DNA of 7,771 nucleotides from Candidatus Hydrogenedentota bacterium (lineage in GTDB: Bacteria; Hydrogenedentota; Hydrogenedentia; Hydrogenedentales; SLHB01): positions 1 through 7,771 of the forward strand of contig SKRY01000479.1 of assembly GCA_007118235.1 (NCBI GenBank). The letters run 5' to 3'. The notes beneath the pieces were generated by a model that worked only from the letters and a program-made list of their open reading frames with translations, did no database searches and was not told the origin of the DNA. Shown one piece after another: positions 6,442-7,771 of this stretch (the first letter of the stretch is position 1; the number at the start of each line of letters is the position of its first letter). The position numbers and the translations under genes were made by a program.

Positions 6442-7239
6442 ATGGCGCGTGTGACCGCGCTCACGTTGCGCGAGAAAAAACAATCGGCCGAGCGAATCAC
6501 CGTGCTCACGGCTTACGATTTCCCCACCGCTCAACTCATGGAGGAGTGCGGGCTTGATTGCATTCTTGTGGGGGATTCGTGCGGGCAAGCTGTTATGGGG
6601 CGGGCGGACACCCTCAGCGTCACCATGGAGGAAATGCTCCATCATGTGCGCATGGTGTCGGCCGCCGTTCACCAGCCTCTCGTGGTTGCGGACATGCCCT
6701 TCATGTCCTATCAAGTAAGCCCGGAGCAGGCCGTGACGAACGCGGGCCGGTTCGTGGCGGAGGCTGGCGCTCAATCCGTGAAGCTAGAAGGTTCGGCCCG
6801 CGGTTTTGGCCCCGCCATCGAACGCATCCTCAATGCGGGGATTCCGGTCATGGGGCACTTGGGCCTGACGCCGCAACGCATTCATCAGCTCGGCGGGTAC
6901 AAGGTGCAGGGCCGCTCTAGGGATGCGCGCGAGCAATTGGTGCGCGACGCCCGGGAATTGCAGGCGCTGGGGTGTTTCGCGCTGGTGCTCGAGGTCGTGC
7001 CGGCGGATCTCGCGGAGGAAATCACCGCAGCCCTCGACATTCCCACCATTGGCATTGGCGCGGGTCCGCACTGCGACGGCCAGGTGTTGGTCACGCACGA
7101 CATGCTTGGGTTTGGGCGGCGCGCGAAACACGCCAAAGTCTACGCCGATCTCCGCTCCGCCATGGGCGAGGCGCTCAAAGAGTACGTGAACGAAGTGAAG
7201 AGCGGCGCCTTTCCAGGCGAGGAACACAGCTTTTCATGA
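6442..7239 (+). CDS. panB: 3-methyl-2-oxobutanoate hydroxymethyltransferase
   Basis: PanB transfers a hydroxymethyl group from 5,10-methylene-tetrahydrofolate to 2-oxoisovalerate, giving ketopantoate, the first committed step to pantothenate. The 265-residue length matches the E. coli enzyme (264). Key sites are present: magnesium ligands D45 (VGDS) and D84 (ADMPFMSY), K114 and E116 (VKLEG), the catalytic-base equivalent E184 (LVLEVVP), GIGAG (204-208), CDGQ (211-214) and HDMLG (219-223). The stretch VMGRADTLSVT (51-61) departs from the more usual VLGYDSTLPVT, a modest variation. The start is well supported by AGGAGG (6428-6433) 8 bases upstream. The stop overlaps the panC ATG in an ATGA, so the two are probably translated together. 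Its folate cofactor links it functionally to the nearby folK. Confidence 0.97.
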   Translation: MARVTALTLREKKQSAERITVLTAYDFPTAQLMEECGLDCILVGDSCGQAVMGRADTLSVTMEEMLHHVRMVSAAVHQPLVVADMPFMSYQVSPEQAVTNAGRFVAEAGAQSVKLEGSARGFGPAIERILNAGIPVMGHLGLTPQRIHQLGGYKVQGRSRDAREQLVRDARELQALGCFALVLEVVPADLAEEITAALDIPTIGIGAGPHCDGQVLVTHDMLGFGRRAKHAKVYADLRSAMGEALKEYVNEVKSGAFPGEEHSFS

Positions 7240-7771
7240 GGATTTTGGAGTCAGCCGGAGCCATGCGCGCCTGGAGCGCGGAGCAGCGGGAAGCGGGCCG
7301 GCGGGTCGGCTTTGTCCCCACCATGGGAGCCCTCCACGAAGGCCACGCCAGCCTGATACGGCAGTCGGTGGCCGATTGCGACGTCACGGTCATAAGCATA
7401 TTCGTGAACCCCGCTCAGTTCGGCCCGAACGAGGATTACGAGCGTTATCCGCGCACCTTCGAAGCAGACAAGGGCATGGCGGAAGAGCTTGGCGTGGACG
7501 CCATCCATGCGCCCGATGCCCAGGCGATGTATCCCGCGGATTACGCCACCTACGTTGATGTGTTAGGTCCATTGACCGAAACATTGTGTGGCCGGTCGCG
7601 CCCAGGCCATTTTCGCGGCGTCGCCACGGTGGTGGCCAAACTCTTCAACGCCGTGCAGCCTCACCGGGCCTATTTCGGCCAGAAAGACGCCCAGCAACTG
7701 GCGGTGATCCGGCGAATGACGCGGGATCTTGACTTTGGAATCGAAATCGTTGGGCTGCCGATTGTGCGCGA
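7236..7771 (+). CDS. panC: Pantoate--beta-alanine ligase (pantothenate synthetase), 3' end cut by window
   Basis: PanC joins pantoate and beta-alanine with ATP, through a pantoyl-adenylate, to form pantothenate. The visible 178 residues are about two thirds of the usual ~280. They show the ATP-binding PTMGALHEGH (28-37, the HIGH-type motif with H34 and H37), the substrate-binding FVNPAQF (56-62) with Q61, the DYERYPR stretch (67-73), LCGRSRPGHFRGVATVV (117-133) and FGQKDAQQL (147-155). The KMSKS-like motif lies beyond the right edge. The ATG at 7236 overlaps the panB stop (ATGA), and GAGGAA (7219-7224) inside panB lies 11 bases upstream, consistent with translational coupling. No frameshift is seen. 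Ketopantoate reductase (PanE or a substitute), which acts between PanB and PanC, is not in the window. Confidence 0.96.
   Translation, partial: MRILESAGAMRAWSAEQREAGRRVGFVPTMGALHEGHASLIRQSVADCDVTVISIFVNPAQFGPNEDYERYPRTFEADKGMAEELGVDAIHAPDAQAMYPADYATYVDVLGPLTETLCGRSRPGHFRGVATVVAKLFNAVQPHRAYFGQKDAQQLAVIRRMTRDLDFGIEIVGLPIVR

Noticed and set aside
1..7771. CRISPR array, insertion sequence or prophage element
   Set aside because: I found no regularly spaced repeats, no transposase or integrase, and no paired terminal inverted repeats. Gene content is chromosomal throughout.

Overview
The window is GC-rich DNA packed with genes, from a bacterium I cannot place to species. Short gaps, overlapping start and stop codons, GTG start use and purine-rich ribosome binding sites all point to a bacterial chromosome. 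The first gene encodes a tail-anchored protein of DUF3999 type, a family mostly seen in Gram-negative bacteria. A Gram-negative, possibly uncultivated environmental lineage is therefore likely, but this is inference. I see no insertion sequence, CRISPR array, tRNA, rRNA or integrase.

Layout. Positions 1-1121 (+) hold the 3' part of a membrane-anchored DUF3999-like protein with two beta-sandwich-like units. It converges, with only 17 bases between stops, on a two-gene minus-strand operon. The upstream gene of that operon (4857-2176) encodes an 893-residue SWI2/SNF2 ATPase. The downstream gene (2164-1139) encodes a SWIM zinc-finger protein with an extra C-terminal helix-turn-helix on a basic linker. 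A divergent non-coding region of about 350 bases (4858-5208) carries the likely promoters.

To the right, on the plus strand, runs a cofactor-biosynthesis cluster: folK (5209-5718), a DJ-1/PfpI-family gene (5815-6384), panB (6442-7239) and panC (7236 to beyond the window edge). FolK makes the pterin pyrophosphate used for folate. PanB needs 5,10-methylene-tetrahydrofolate as one-carbon donor, and PanB plus PanC lead to pantothenate and coenzyme A, so grouping them makes metabolic sense. The DJ-1/PfpI gene is the unexpected member.

I did not find a clearly new defence or mobile system. The most distinctive item is the SNF2 plus SWIM pair, because the SWIM partner is fused to a sequence-specific-looking DNA-binding domain through a histone-tail-like Lys/Pro/Ala linker. 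The placement of a DJ-1/PfpI enzyme between folK and panBC is second.
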